This document shows, piece by piece, positions 9,291 through 17,683 of a DNA stretch of 64,000 nucleotides (positions within the stretch are counted from its first letter, which is position 1; each line of letters opens with the position of its first letter). The notes beneath the pieces are model-generated. The model searched no databases, was not told the origin of the DNA, and worked only from the letters and a program-made list of their open reading frames with translations. Both the position numbers and the translations under genes were made by a program. This DNA comes from Burkholderia ambifaria AMMD (GTDB lineage: Bacteria > Pseudomonadota > Gammaproteobacteria > Burkholderiales > Burkholderiaceae): positions 2,356,001 through 2,420,000 of the forward strand of contig NC_008391.1 of the NCBI RefSeq assembly GCF_000203915.1, written 5' to 3'.

Positions 9291-10701
9291 CTGCTTCAGC
9301 CCCCGCCGCCCGCGGAAACGTCAACACCACCGCAAACCCGCCCGCCTCGGGAAACGCGAACCCCACGCGCCCGCCGTGCGCCTTCATCACTTCCTGCACG
9401 ATCGCGAGCCCGAGCCCCGACCCGGTGCGGCGTTCGGTGCCGTCCGGCGCGATCCGCACGAACGGCTGCAGCGCTGCGTCCCAATGCTCGCGCGGGATCC
9501 CGCGCCCGTTGTCGGTGACGGTCAGCGTCACCGCATCGTCGCTGTTGCCCGCGGTAGCGACCGACACGACGATATCGTCCGCATGCCCATGCAGCAGCGC
9601 GTTGTGCAGCACGTTCGACAATGCCTCCTGCAGACTGATTGCATCGCCGTCGATCCACGCATGCGGCGCATCGCTCGCGAACGCGACGGCCACGTCGCGC
9701 TCGTCCGCGAGCGGAATCGTGCGGCCGAGCACGTCCTTCGCGAGCGCGACGAGTTCGACGGGTTGCAGCGGCACGACCTCGGTACGATGAATCACCATCG
9801 CATGATTGAGCAACTGCCCGGTGAGCCGCCCGACATCCGCGCTGGTCGCACGCAACGCATCGAGCCGCGCCGCATGACGCGCGGGATCGGCCTCGCCATC
9901 GAGCAGTTCGATCTGCGCGTCGAGCCGCGCGAGCGGCGTGCGCATCTGGTGCGCGGCGTCGGCGATGAAGCGCTGCATCGCGTTGATCCGCTCGGCGAGG
10001 CGGTGCATCAATCCGTTGATCGATCCGATGATCGCGTCGATCTCGCTCGGCGTATCGACGGCCACCGGCCGCAAGTCGGCCGGGTCGCGCGCGGCGATGA
10101 TCGTGCCGATCTGCGCGAGCGGGCGCAGCCCGCGCCGGATCGCGAGGCCGCTCGCACCGATCGCGAGCACGCTCATCAGCAGGATCAGCGTCCACACCTT
10201 GATGCTCATGTCGTTGGTCAACTGCTGCCGCGCGTTGGTGGTTTGCGCAACCGTCACGAGCGCCCAGCCCGGCGTGCTTTCCTCGGGCATGTAGCGCGCG
10301 ATGGTCGCGGTGCGAATCTGGTGCCCCTGATAGACGGCGTTGGCGAACGCGGGGCCCTGCTTCGCGGCGGCGAGCGTCGCGGAGCTCGCGAGATCGTTGT
10401 AGCCGGCCACCACGACGCCGCGCGAATCGACGACCTTGTAGTAGACGAGGTCGTAGCGGGACAGTGTCGACAGCGCGGCAACCGGCGGATTCAGCGCGAG
10501 CACACCGCCTTGCACGTACAGGTTCTCCGCGACCTGGATCGATGCGCCCGCAAGCAATTGGTCGTATGCGCGTTCGGCCGCGACGCCCGCGTAGTAGCGC
10601 GCGATCACCGCGAGGGCGAGCGCGCCGGTCGCGACGACGAGCGCGATGAACAGCAGCGTGCGCCCGAACAGCGTCTTGGGGAACCAGTCAATGCGCGGCA
10701 A
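9280..10701 (-). CDS. TctE-like sensor histidine kinase
   Basis: 473 residues. TM1 lies at about 13-33 and a periplasmic sensor of about 130 residues follows. TM2 is at about 168-188, then a HAMP segment, the HisKA box FIADAAHQMRTPLARL with phospho-acceptor H251, and a HATPase domain ending in the G-boxes DNGRGIP and GSGLGLAIVQ. It starts at a TTG (10701) inside the end of the response-regulator gene (14-base overlap), so its translation is coupled. In TctDE-type systems the kinase senses carboxylates outside the cell; the signal here is not known. Confidence 0.88.
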   Translation of the reverse strand: MPRIDWFPKTLFGRTLLFIALVVATGALALAVIARYYAGVAAERAYDQLLAGASIQVAENLYVQGGVLALNPPVAALSTLSRYDLVYYKVVDSRGVVVAGYNDLASSATLAAAKQGPAFANAVYQGHQIRTATIARYMPEESTPGWALVTVAQTTNARQQLTNDMSIKVWTLILLMSVLAIGASGLAIRRGLRPLAQIGTIIAARDPADLRPVAVDTPSEIDAIIGSINGLMHRLAERINAMQRFIADAAHQMRTPLARLDAQIELLDGEADPARHAARLDALRATSADVGRLTGQLLNHAMVIHRTEVVPLQPVELVALAKDVLGRTIPLADERDVAVAFASDAPHAWIDGDAISLQEALSNVLHNALLHGHADDIVVSVATAGNSDDAVTLTVTDNGRGIPREHWDAALQPFVRIAPDGTERRTGSGLGLAIVQEVMKAHGGRVGFAFPEAGGFAVVLTFPRAAGAEAEKA

Positions 10702-11353
10702 TCTGATACCCCATCCCGCGCGCGGTGCGGATCTCGACCGAGCTGCCTTGCAGCTTCCTGCGCACGCGCGTCACGTATTGCTCGACCGCGTTCGCGCTCG
10801 GCTCGTTGCCGAAGCTGAACAGCTGGTTCAGCAGTTCGTCCTTCGAGAAGATCCGCTGCGGACGGCTCGCGAGAATCTCGAGCAACGCGAACTCCTGGCG
10901 CGACAGCGACAGCGGCTGACCGTCGAGTTCCGCGAGGCGGCTGCTGCGGTCGATCACGAGGCCGCCGAGCGTCAGCACGTCGTTCGCGTGACCGCTGTTG
11001 CGGCGCAGCAGCGCCTGCACGCGCGCTTCGAGCTCGCGGTAGTCGAACGGCTTCACGAGATAGTCGTCGGCGCCGAAGCCGAGGCCGCTCACGCGATCGT
11101 CGATCGCCGAGCGCGCGGTGACGAGCAGCACCGGCGTCGTGCTGCCCGACGCGCGCAGGTTGCGCAGCACCGTGAAGCCGTCGAGTCCGGGCAGGTTCGC
11201 ATCGAGCACGACGAGGTCGAAGCGCTCGACGCGCAGCAGGCTGTTCGCGGTCGAGCCGTCGGTTTCGAGATCGACGGCATGGCCGAGCCGCGTGAGGCGG
11301 CTGCGGATCGCCGCGCCGATTTCGGCATCGTCCTCCACGACGAGAATGCGCAT
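10688..11353 (-). CDS. TctD/OmpR-family response regulator
   Basis: 221 residues. Receiver domain with the acidic pair ED (7-8), phospho-acceptor D51 (LVVLDANLPG), T79 and K101 (LVKPFDY). The OmpR/PhoB winged helix follows (YVTRVRRKLQGSSVEIRTAR, GMGYQ). Partner of the overlapping histidine kinase. It is divergent from a substrate-binding protein and MFS gene pair at 11484-14016, which are likely targets. Confidence 0.92.
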   Translation of the reverse strand: MRILVVEDDAEIGAAIRSRLTRLGHAVDLETDGSTANSLLRVERFDLVVLDANLPGLDGFTVLRNLRASGSTTPVLLVTARSAIDDRVSGLGFGADDYLVKPFDYRELEARVQALLRRNSGHANDVLTLGGLVIDRSSRLAELDGQPLSLSRQEFALLEILASRPQRIFSKDELLNQLFSFGNEPSANAVEQYVTRVRRKLQGSSVEIRTARGMGYQIAAH

Positions 11354-11483
11354 GGTGCCGTTTGCAGGTAGAGGTTAGGGGTTTTCCCGGGGCCGGGATG
11401 TCAGCATTTTCTCAGACTCGCTCGATAACCTGTGTACAGCCGGAACAAGCGATGACGGCATTAATACCAGAGGAGACGGCAAC

Positions 11484-11591
11484 ATGCAGCATGTCACGGG
11501 CACGACGAAGGCGCGGCGCAATGCTCGGCGAGGTGTGACGCCGGCTGCCGCGTGGCCGCTTGTCGTGCGCCGCACGCAGGCGTGCGCATGA
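11484..11591 (+). CDS. Short leader ORF translationally coupled to the binding protein
   Basis: 35 codons, beginning MQHVTGTTKARRNARRGVTP and ending RRTQACA. It has a strong ribosome site (AGGAGACGGCAAC before the ATG), better than that of the next gene. Its TGA stop (11589-11591) overlaps the ATG of the binding-protein gene (ATGA), the classic coupling arrangement. The peptide is strongly basic and resembles no known protein. It may be a leader peptide controlling the downstream gene, or only a re-initiation device. It was found by reading the ribosome site and is not supported by homology. Confidence 0.5.
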   Translation: MQHVTGTTKARRNARRGVTPAAAWPLVVRRTQACA

Positions 11592-12604
11592 CGACGTCGC
11601 CACGCCGCCGCGCGTTGCTCGCCGCTGGCCTCGGCGCGTTCGCCGCGCCGTCGCTGGTGCGCTCGAAGCCGCGCACGGTGCGGATCTCGAAAGGCTATGG
11701 CGTGCTGTACCTGCCGCTGCTCGTGATGGAGAAGCAGCGCCTGTTCGAGCGGCACGCGGCGCGCCGTGGCCTGCGCGACCTCGCGCTCGACTGGGTGCTG
11801 CTCGACGGCGGCAATTCCGTCAACGACGCGATGATGGCCGGCACGCTCGACTTCGCGGGCGCCGGCGCGCCGGGCTTCATCGAGCTGTGGGCGCGGGCGC
11901 GCGGGATTCCGAATGTCGAGGTGATCGGCATCAGCGGCTTGTCGACGACGTCGCTGTCGCTCAATGCGAACCGTCCGGGCCTCGCGTCGCTGCGCGACTT
12001 CACGCCGTCCGACCGGATCGCGGTGCCGGGCATTCGCACATCGCTGTCGGCGGTCGTGCTGCAGATGGTCGCGAGCCGGCAGCTCGGTGCGAAGCATTTC
12101 GCGCAACTCGATTCGATCACCGTGAACCTGCCGCATCCGCAGGCGATGCAGGCGCTGATCCGCCGCGAGAACGGCGTGACGGCGCACTTCACGTCGCCGC
12201 CGTTCTCGACGCTCGAATTGCGGCAGCCGGGCATTCATCGCGTCGTGAATTCGGTCGACGTGCTCGGCCCGATGACGCTCGACGTCGTGTTCGCGCCGAA
12301 GCGGCTCGTCGATGCGGAGCCTGCGCTGGCCGCGGCGTTTCTCGGCGCGCTCGACGAAGCGAACCGCCTGATCGTGCAGGATCCGCGCGCGGCGGCCGCG
12401 CTGTATGCGGCGTCGTCGGGTGTCGGCGTGTCGCACGACGACGTGATACGGATGCTCGCCGCGCCGGACACGCGGTTCTCGGTGTGGCCGAACCAGCTGA
12501 TGGACTACGTCGAGTTCCTGTACCTCGCCGGCACGATCAAGGCAAAACCGCGCGCGTGGCACGAGATGTTCGCGCCGATGCTCGACGACTACCAGCCACG
12601 CTGA
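11588..12604 (+). CDS. NitT/TauT-type (SsuA-like) ABC substrate-binding protein
   Basis: 338 residues. A twin-arginine-like N-terminus (SPRRRALLAAGLGAFAAPSL) suggests export by Tat. The mature part has the SsuA/ThiY-like binding fold (ISKGYGVLYLPLLVMEKQRL, then GGNSVNDAMMAGTLDFAGAG). No ABC permease or ATPase is adjacent, so it is an orphan binding protein. It may serve a transporter encoded elsewhere or act as a sensor accessory for the divergent two-component system. Coupled to the leader ORF upstream; followed by an MFS carrier about 100 bases on. Confidence 0.85.
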   Translation: MTTSPRRRALLAAGLGAFAAPSLVRSKPRTVRISKGYGVLYLPLLVMEKQRLFERHAARRGLRDLALDWVLLDGGNSVNDAMMAGTLDFAGAGAPGFIELWARARGIPNVEVIGISGLSTTSLSLNANRPGLASLRDFTPSDRIAVPGIRTSLSAVVLQMVASRQLGAKHFAQLDSITVNLPHPQAMQALIRRENGVTAHFTSPPFSTLELRQPGIHRVVNSVDVLGPMTLDVVFAPKRLVDAEPALAAAFLGALDEANRLIVQDPRAAAALYAASSGVGVSHDDVIRMLAAPDTRFSVWPNQLMDYVEFLYLAGTIKAKPRAWHEMFAPMLDDYQPR

Positions 12605-12705
12605 GCGCCGCCGGCCCACGATTTCATCGACCTGCACCGCGCCCGCGCGTTCGTCGCGCGGCGCCGATTCAACCGACAAGCAACCGATTCATGGAGGAGC
12701 CCTTA

Positions 12706-14016
12706 ATGAATGCCACCGAAACCCTGGACCCCGCGTCCGCCGACGAGCAGCGCGTCATGTCGAAGATCGCGCGGCGCCTGCTGCCCATCCTCGTCGTGAT
12801 GTTCCTGATCGCGTTCATCGACCGGCAGAACGTCGGCTTCGCGAAGCTGCAGATGGTGCACAGCCTCGGGATGACGGAAGCCGCGTTCGGGCTCGCGTCG
12901 TCGCTGTTCTTCATCGGCTACCTGCTGTTCGAGGTGCCGAGCACGCTCGCGCTGCATCGCTACGGCGCCCGCGTGTGGCTCGCGCGGATCATGCTGACGT
13001 GGGGCCTCATCACCGTGCTGATGGGCTTCACGACGTCGATGCCGGCGTTCTGCTCGCTGCGCTTCCTGCTCGGCATCGCCGAGGCCGGCTTCTATCCGGG
13101 CGTGATCTACTACCTGACGCTGTGGTTTCCGCAGAGCTACCGCGCGAAGGTGCTCGGCATCTTCACGCTCGGCAGCGCGCTCGCGAACATGCTTGGGTCG
13201 CTCGTCGGCGGCGTGCTGCTGAGCCTGAACGGCGTGTGGGGCCTCGCGGGCTGGCAGTGGGTGTTCGTGGCGACGGGCATCCCGGCCGTGATCGTCGCAA
13301 TCGTGGTGTTCCGCGTGTTGCCGGCCTCGTTCCGCGAGGCGTCGTTCCTCGACGAACGCGAGAAGCAGATCGTCGCGGCCGCGCTCGAGCGCGAGAAGCC
13401 GGCGCAGGCCGAGCACGGCCAGCCGTGGAAGGCGCTGCTCGATCCGCGCGTGATGCTGTTCGCGGCGACTTACATGCTGATGTCGACGTCGCTGTACGGC
13501 GTCACGTACTGGTTGCCGACGCTCGTGAAATCGTTCGGCGTGTCGAGCAGCATGAACGGCTTCCTGAGCATGCTGCCGTGGGCGCTCGCGGTGGTGCTGC
13601 TGGTGTGGCTGCCGTCGAAGCTGCGCCGCGCGAAGAGCATCCTGCGCACGATCGCGATCGTCGCGGCGCTCGGCGCGCTCGGCTTTCTGCTGAGCCTCGT
13701 GCTGCCGTCGACGCCGCTGCGCTTCGTCGCGCTCGTGCTCGGCGGCGCGTGCATTCCGCTGCTGTATCCGTGTTTCTGGTCGATGCCGCCGCGCTACTTC
13801 ACCGGCGCGCGCGCGGCGGCGAGTGTCGCGGCGATCAACTCGATCGGCAACCTCGGCGGCTTCTTCAGCCAGAACCTGATGCCGTTCGCGGGCAAGGTGA
13901 CGGGCACCGCATTCGGGCCGATGATCGTGCCGATTGTGTGTCTCGCGCTGCTCGGAATCGGCGCGCTGGTCGCGTGGACGCGCTCGGAGCGGGGGATGGT
14001 GGCGGTGCGGGCGTGA
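12706..14016 (+). CDS. MFS transporter, anion:cation symporter (ACS) type
   Basis: 436 residues, 12 predicted membrane segments. The N-terminal IAFIDRQNVGFAKLQM and RFLLGIAEAGFYPGVIYYLT are typical of ACS-family carriers such as phthalate, 4-hydroxyphenylacetate, tartrate and glucarate permeases. The ATG at 12706 has a GGAGGAG ribosome site; the further upstream ATG at 12691 is inside that site. An organic anion is the probable substrate, which would fit the TctDE-like sensor next door. Confidence 0.9.
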   Translation: MNATETLDPASADEQRVMSKIARRLLPILVVMFLIAFIDRQNVGFAKLQMVHSLGMTEAAFGLASSLFFIGYLLFEVPSTLALHRYGARVWLARIMLTWGLITVLMGFTTSMPAFCSLRFLLGIAEAGFYPGVIYYLTLWFPQSYRAKVLGIFTLGSALANMLGSLVGGVLLSLNGVWGLAGWQWVFVATGIPAVIVAIVVFRVLPASFREASFLDEREKQIVAAALEREKPAQAEHGQPWKALLDPRVMLFAATYMLMSTSLYGVTYWLPTLVKSFGVSSSMNGFLSMLPWALAVVLLVWLPSKLRRAKSILRTIAIVAALGALGFLLSLVLPSTPLRFVALVLGGACIPLLYPCFWSMPPRYFTGARAAASVAAINSIGNLGGFFSQNLMPFAGKVTGTAFGPMIVPIVCLALLGIGALVAWTRSERGMVAVRA

Positions 14017-14056
14017 TGTGCTACCGTGCATGCGGTTTGAATGCACGGAGATAGCA

Positions 14057-14332
14057 ATGAAGACTGCGGCGATGTGCGCGCTTCGAGTCGATCAGACATT
14101 ACTCGAGGAAGCGCAAACCGTGTTGGCGGAAAACGAGACGCTGTCTGCGTTCGTCGAATCGACGCTGCGCGCCGCGATTGCACGCCGGCGCTCGCAGCGC
14201 GAGTTTGTCGCGCGCGGCGTATTGTCGGCGGAGGAGGCGCGGCGCACCGGTGAATACGTCGACGCCGCAGAAGTCCAGGTCGAACTTGGGACGATGCTGA
14301 AAGCCGCGCGTGCAGCGAAGATAACGGGTTAG
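14057..14332 (+). CDS. Antitoxin-like protein (YlcI/YnfO-type, ribbon-helix-helix), apparently orphan
   Basis: 91 residues. The pattern (LRVDQTLLEEAQTVLAENET, then LSAFVESTLRAAIARRRSQR and ARGVLSAEEARRTGEYV) matches small DNA-binding antitoxins that normally precede a ParE/RelE toxin gene. Here the stop at 14332 is followed by only about 58 bases before the convergent kinase gene ends, and no toxin frame is present. The ribosome site is CGGAGAT. It is probably a remnant of a toxin-antitoxin pair or a solitary regulator. Confidence 0.7.
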   Translation: MKTAAMCALRVDQTLLEEAQTVLAENETLSAFVESTLRAAIARRRSQREFVARGVLSAEEARRTGEYVDAAEVQVELGTMLKAARAAKITG

Positions 14333-14390
14333 ACGATTGGCGGCGATCGACGCACACGGTCGAACCCGTCACGATCATTGCCGGTCGGCA

Positions 14391-16178
14391 TCAGCGCGAC
14401 GCCCCCCGTCCATCATGCGCGATCGCCACATGCGCGGACGCCACCGGAATATCCACTTCCACCGTCGTCCCAACGCCCAGCGTCGTATCGATCCGCAGCG
14501 TGCCGCCGACCAGATACGCGCGCTCGCGCAGGCCGACCAGCCCGAACGATCCCGATTTGCGCCGCGCACCGGGATCGAAGCCTGCACCGTCGTCGCGAAT
14601 CGTCAGCGCGATCGTTTCGTCCCGGTACACGAGTTCCACGGTCGCGCTCGACGCGGCCGCGTGCCGCGCGACGTTCGCGAGCGCTTCCTGCGCGATGCGG
14701 AACACGGCCGTCGCATACGGTTCGTCGAGCTGCAGCTCGCCCGGCTCGACGCGCAGTGTGCACGCCATGCCGTGACGGTGCCGGAAATCCTCTACGAGCC
14801 ATTGCATCGCGGCCGCGAACCCGAGGTCGTCGAGCATCAGCGGGCGCAGGTCCGACGCAATGCGCCGCGTGGCCGTCACCGCGCCGCGCGCGAGCGCATG
14901 CATCGCCGCGATCTTGCGCGCCAGCGGCGCATCGTCCTGCGGCACGTGGTCGAGCAGCCATTCGAGATCGTTCTTCAGCGTCGCGAGCGTCTGCGCGAGT
15001 TCGTCGTGCAGTTCGCGCGCGATGCGGCGCTGCTCGGCCTCGCGTGCGCTCGCGCTGATCGCCGCGATCTCGCGCAGCTCCTCGCGTGACGCCTGCAGCG
15101 CCCGCTCCGCACGCACGCGTTCCTCGACTTCGCGCCGCAAGTCGCGGTTCGATGCGCTCAACTGCGCGGTGCGGGCCGCGACGCGCTGCTCGAGCCGTTC
15201 GTTCGCGTCGTTGAGCTGCGCGCTCTTCTGCACGACGAGCAGGTGCTGATAGCGCGCGCCGGCGAGCGCACGCACCGTCTGCGCATGCAGCCGGCCGTTC
15301 TCGAACAGCAGCGCGAACAGCACGACGCCCGACGCGACGAGGCCGTAGGTGCGGCCCGCATAGAAGCCCAGATCGAAGCGCCCGTGGTTCAGCATCGACG
15401 ACAACGCAATGTCGAACAGCCACGCGACGAGCACGATCATCACCCACAGGTCGAGCACGGAATGGCGCCGACGCTGCCGCCACATCAGCACGAGCGCGGC
15501 CAGGTTCAACGCCCAGACGATCGTGATCGCGGTCGTCATCGTCGCGGCCATCCGGTTGCCCTGCATGATGCGCGGCAGCAGGTCATGGCCGGCGGTAGCG
15601 AGCAGCGCGAGCGCGCCGGTCGCGGCGGCCGTCAGGACGATGCAGAGCAGCACCGGAAGCGTCGCGCGGCGCCGCTCGAGCGACGGCGGGCGGGCGCGCG
15701 GCGTCGCGCGCAGCAGCACGTACGCGGCGACCGCCAGCGGAAAGCCGCCGTGCCAGAACAGATAAAGCCACGCGGTGGTCTGCTCGCGCGCGCCGAGCAG
15801 GCCGGTCGGCGTGAACAGCCCCGGAAAGGTCAGCATGTGCGTGCCGGCCATGAAGCCCGTGAACAGGTAGCCGGCCGCGAGCGCGAGCAGCGATTTCTCG
15901 CGCAGGATCGCGAACTGGCCGAGCAGCAGGCCGGCCGTCACCATGTCGTTGATGACGCTCGCCGACTGGTACACGGGAATGAAGCCCCACACGCGAGCCA
16001 GCGGCACGCCCGCGAACGGCGCGAGCGCGACGAAGATCACGGCCGACACGATCACCATCGCGATCGCGAGACGCCGCTCCTGCCGGCCCGGCGGCAGCGA
16101 CGACATGAACAGATGCGACGGATCCGGCGCGTCGTCGTCGTCGGTGGCCGCGGCGCGTAAGCGGAATGCGGGCATCAT
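14391..16178 (-). CDS. MASE4-type membrane sensor histidine kinase (NarX/DegS class)
   Basis: 595 residues. An N-terminal membrane module of about eight segments (residues 35-295, MASE4-like) is followed by a coiled coil (300-370). The HisKA_3 box contains RRIARELHDELAQTLATLKN with phospho-acceptor H391. A HATPase domain follows (LTIRDDGAGFDPG, SFGLVGLRERAYLVGG). It begins at 16178 with ATGA overlap to the response-regulator stop. Such kinases sense within or near the membrane and phosphorylate NarL-type regulators; the cue is unknown. Confidence 0.88.
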   Translation of the reverse strand: MMPAFRLRAAATDDDDAPDPSHLFMSSLPPGRQERRLAIAMVIVSAVIFVALAPFAGVPLARVWGFIPVYQSASVINDMVTAGLLLGQFAILREKSLLALAAGYLFTGFMAGTHMLTFPGLFTPTGLLGAREQTTAWLYLFWHGGFPLAVAAYVLLRATPRARPPSLERRRATLPVLLCIVLTAAATGALALLATAGHDLLPRIMQGNRMAATMTTAITIVWALNLAALVLMWRQRRRHSVLDLWVMIVLVAWLFDIALSSMLNHGRFDLGFYAGRTYGLVASGVVLFALLFENGRLHAQTVRALAGARYQHLLVVQKSAQLNDANERLEQRVAARTAQLSASNRDLRREVEERVRAERALQASREELREIAAISASAREAEQRRIARELHDELAQTLATLKNDLEWLLDHVPQDDAPLARKIAAMHALARGAVTATRRIASDLRPLMLDDLGFAAAMQWLVEDFRHRHGMACTLRVEPGELQLDEPYATAVFRIAQEALANVARHAAASSATVELVYRDETIALTIRDDGAGFDPGARRKSGSFGLVGLRERAYLVGGTLRIDTTLGVGTTVEVDIPVASAHVAIAHDGRGASR

Positions 16179-16822
16179 GCGTCGTCGACGCCGAGGTCGA
16201 GATCGTGGCGCACCGCGTAGCGCACCAGCGCGGCTTCGTGCGGCAGCTCCATCTTCTCGAGGATGCGCGTCTTGTAGGTGCTGACCGTCTTCGTGCTCAG
16301 CGTGAGTTCCGACGCGATCCGCGTGACCGTCTGGCCCGCGACGATGCGGCGCATCACGTCGAGTTCGCGCGCGGACAACCGTTCGTGCGGCAGCATTTCG
16401 ACGGGCGCGCGCAGCGTGCGCGCGAGGCTTTCGGCCGCCTGCGGGCTCACGTAGACGCCGCCCGCCGCGACCTTCGTGACGGCCTGGACGAGCTCGGCGG
16501 TCGCGCTGTCCTTCGTGAGGTAGCCGGTCGCGCCGGCCTTGAACGCGCGCGCGGCGTACTGCGCCTCCGCATGCATCGTCAGCACCAGCATGCGCAGCGC
16601 CGGCGCGCGCGTCTTGACGAGCCGGATCAGCTCGATGCCGGTCGGCCCGGGCATCGACAGGTCGAGCAGCAGCACGTCGGCGTCGCCACGCTCGGCCAGC
16701 GCGAGTGCGGCCGTGCCGTCGCTCGCCTCGCCGACGATCTCGAAACCGCCGGCCGTTTCCAGGATGTGACGCAGTCCGTCCCGCATGACTGCGTGATCGT
16801 CAGCCAGAATTATCCTGATCAC
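16175..16822 (-). CDS. NarL/FixJ-family response regulator
   Basis: 215 residues. Receiver domain with D54 (LLLDLSMPGPTG) and K104 (YLTKDSATAE). The LuxR-type helix-turn-helix runs from about 150 (LSARELDVMRRIVAGQTVTR, STKTVSTYKTRILEKM). The start is the GTG at 16822 because the receiver homology begins there (IRIILADDHAVMRDG) and AGAGGAACG lies in front. Co-transcribed with the downstream sensor kinase, whose start it overlaps. Confidence 0.9.
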   Translation of the reverse strand: MIRIILADDHAVMRDGLRHILETAGGFEIVGEASDGTAALALAERGDADVLLLDLSMPGPTGIELIRLVKTRAPALRMLVLTMHAEAQYAARAFKAGATGYLTKDSATAELVQAVTKVAAGGVYVSPQAAESLARTLRAPVEMLPHERLSARELDVMRRIVAGQTVTRIASELTLSTKTVSTYKTRILEKMELPHEAALVRYAVRHDLDLGVDDA

Positions 16823-17128
16823 TAGCGTTCCTCTTCGGGATGCCGCCGCGGGCCGTTCCGCCGGTTGCCGCCGCGGCCGTTCTTCTGACCAATATATTCC
16901 GCCGAAGCCGGAAAAGGTGCACCTTCGGGAAATTTTTGAGACATTGAAGTGTGGAGTGTGTCTCGAAACGAAATAATCAGCGAGAAATGGTACAGGCGAT
17001 AGGGCCAGATGGGGCGGGTATTCCCGAGGCGTCGCCGCCGCGCGGCGAGCCGTGTGTGTCGCGGACCGCCCTGATTCAGAGATAAACTGGTGCCTGATTG
17101 CCCTGTCGCGACCCGAGGAGCCTCCACG
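16823..17128. promoter_or_regulatory. Divergent intergenic region with a 12-base palindrome
   Basis: 306 bases with no convincing gene. It holds a perfect palindrome AAGGTGCACCTT at 16914-16925, and around it CCGAAG (16903-16908) can pair with CTTCGG (16923-16928), followed by AAATTTTTG. The AT-rich stretch from 16925 to 17000 suits a promoter for the leftward response regulator. The palindrome could be an operator for the NarL-type protein or part of a terminator-like hairpin. Confidence 0.4.
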
Positions 17129-17581
17129 ATGATCGATCTCGCCGACATCCTGCCGTCCGCGCTGCCCGACGCCGTCGCGTGGGCCGACGCGCAGGCGGCG
17201 CACGGGCTCGCGCTGGGCGTGCCGCTCACGCCCGCGCAGGCCGACGACGCGCGTACCGTAGGCGTCGCGCAACCGGAGCGGATCCGCATCGTGGTCGGCG
17301 ACGAGCTGCCGTTTCCCGACACGCCGGCGCTGGCCGCGATCGCGCGCGACACCGGGCTGCTGCGGCCGGGGGCGATCGGCCTCACGCTCGGCCATGCGGT
17401 GTTCGTGCTGCGCGGCCACGACACGCGGCGTCTGCTCACGCATGAGTTCCGCCATGTGCATCAGTACGAGGAAGCCGGGTCGATCGGCGCGTTTCTCGCG
17501 CGCTACCTGAACGAGATCGCGACCGTCGGCTACCACGATGCGCCGCTCGAGGCCGATGCGCGGCAGCACGAGTTCGACTGA
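17129..17581 (+). CDS. Zincin-like (HExxH) small protein, DUF4157-type
   Basis: 150 residues, no signal peptide. A zinc-metallopeptidase motif HEFRH is at 105-109 (THEFRHVHQYEEAG). A downstream LEADA with E141 is in the right place for a gluzincin third ligand, so the minimal metal site is complete. The domain is short, like DUF4157 and minigluzincin proteins of unknown target. The ribosome site is GAGGAG before the ATG at 17129. It lies between a two-component operon and a DedA-type membrane protein gene. Confidence 0.7.
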   Translation: MIDLADILPSALPDAVAWADAQAAHGLALGVPLTPAQADDARTVGVAQPERIRIVVGDELPFPDTPALAAIARDTGLLRPGAIGLTLGHAVFVLRGHDTRRLLTHEFRHVHQYEEAGSIGAFLARYLNEIATVGYHDAPLEADARQHEFD

Positions 17582-17683
17582 TGCCGCCGGCCCGCACGAA
17601 CATACACACCCGCCGATGAACCTTCCCCACGCCATGGCCGGCCCGGTGCGGACACGCCGCGCCGCCACGCCGCGCAACCCGCG

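Noticed and set aside
9172..10818. Long plus-strand frame antisense to the histidine kinase
   Set aside because: The kinase on the minus strand has all catalytic boxes; the antisense frame has none.
11560..14016. An 818-codon plus-strand frame joining the binding-protein region to the MFS gene
   Set aside because: The first 380 codons are an out-of-frame reading of the binding protein; the real MFS gene starts at 12706 behind GGAGGAG.
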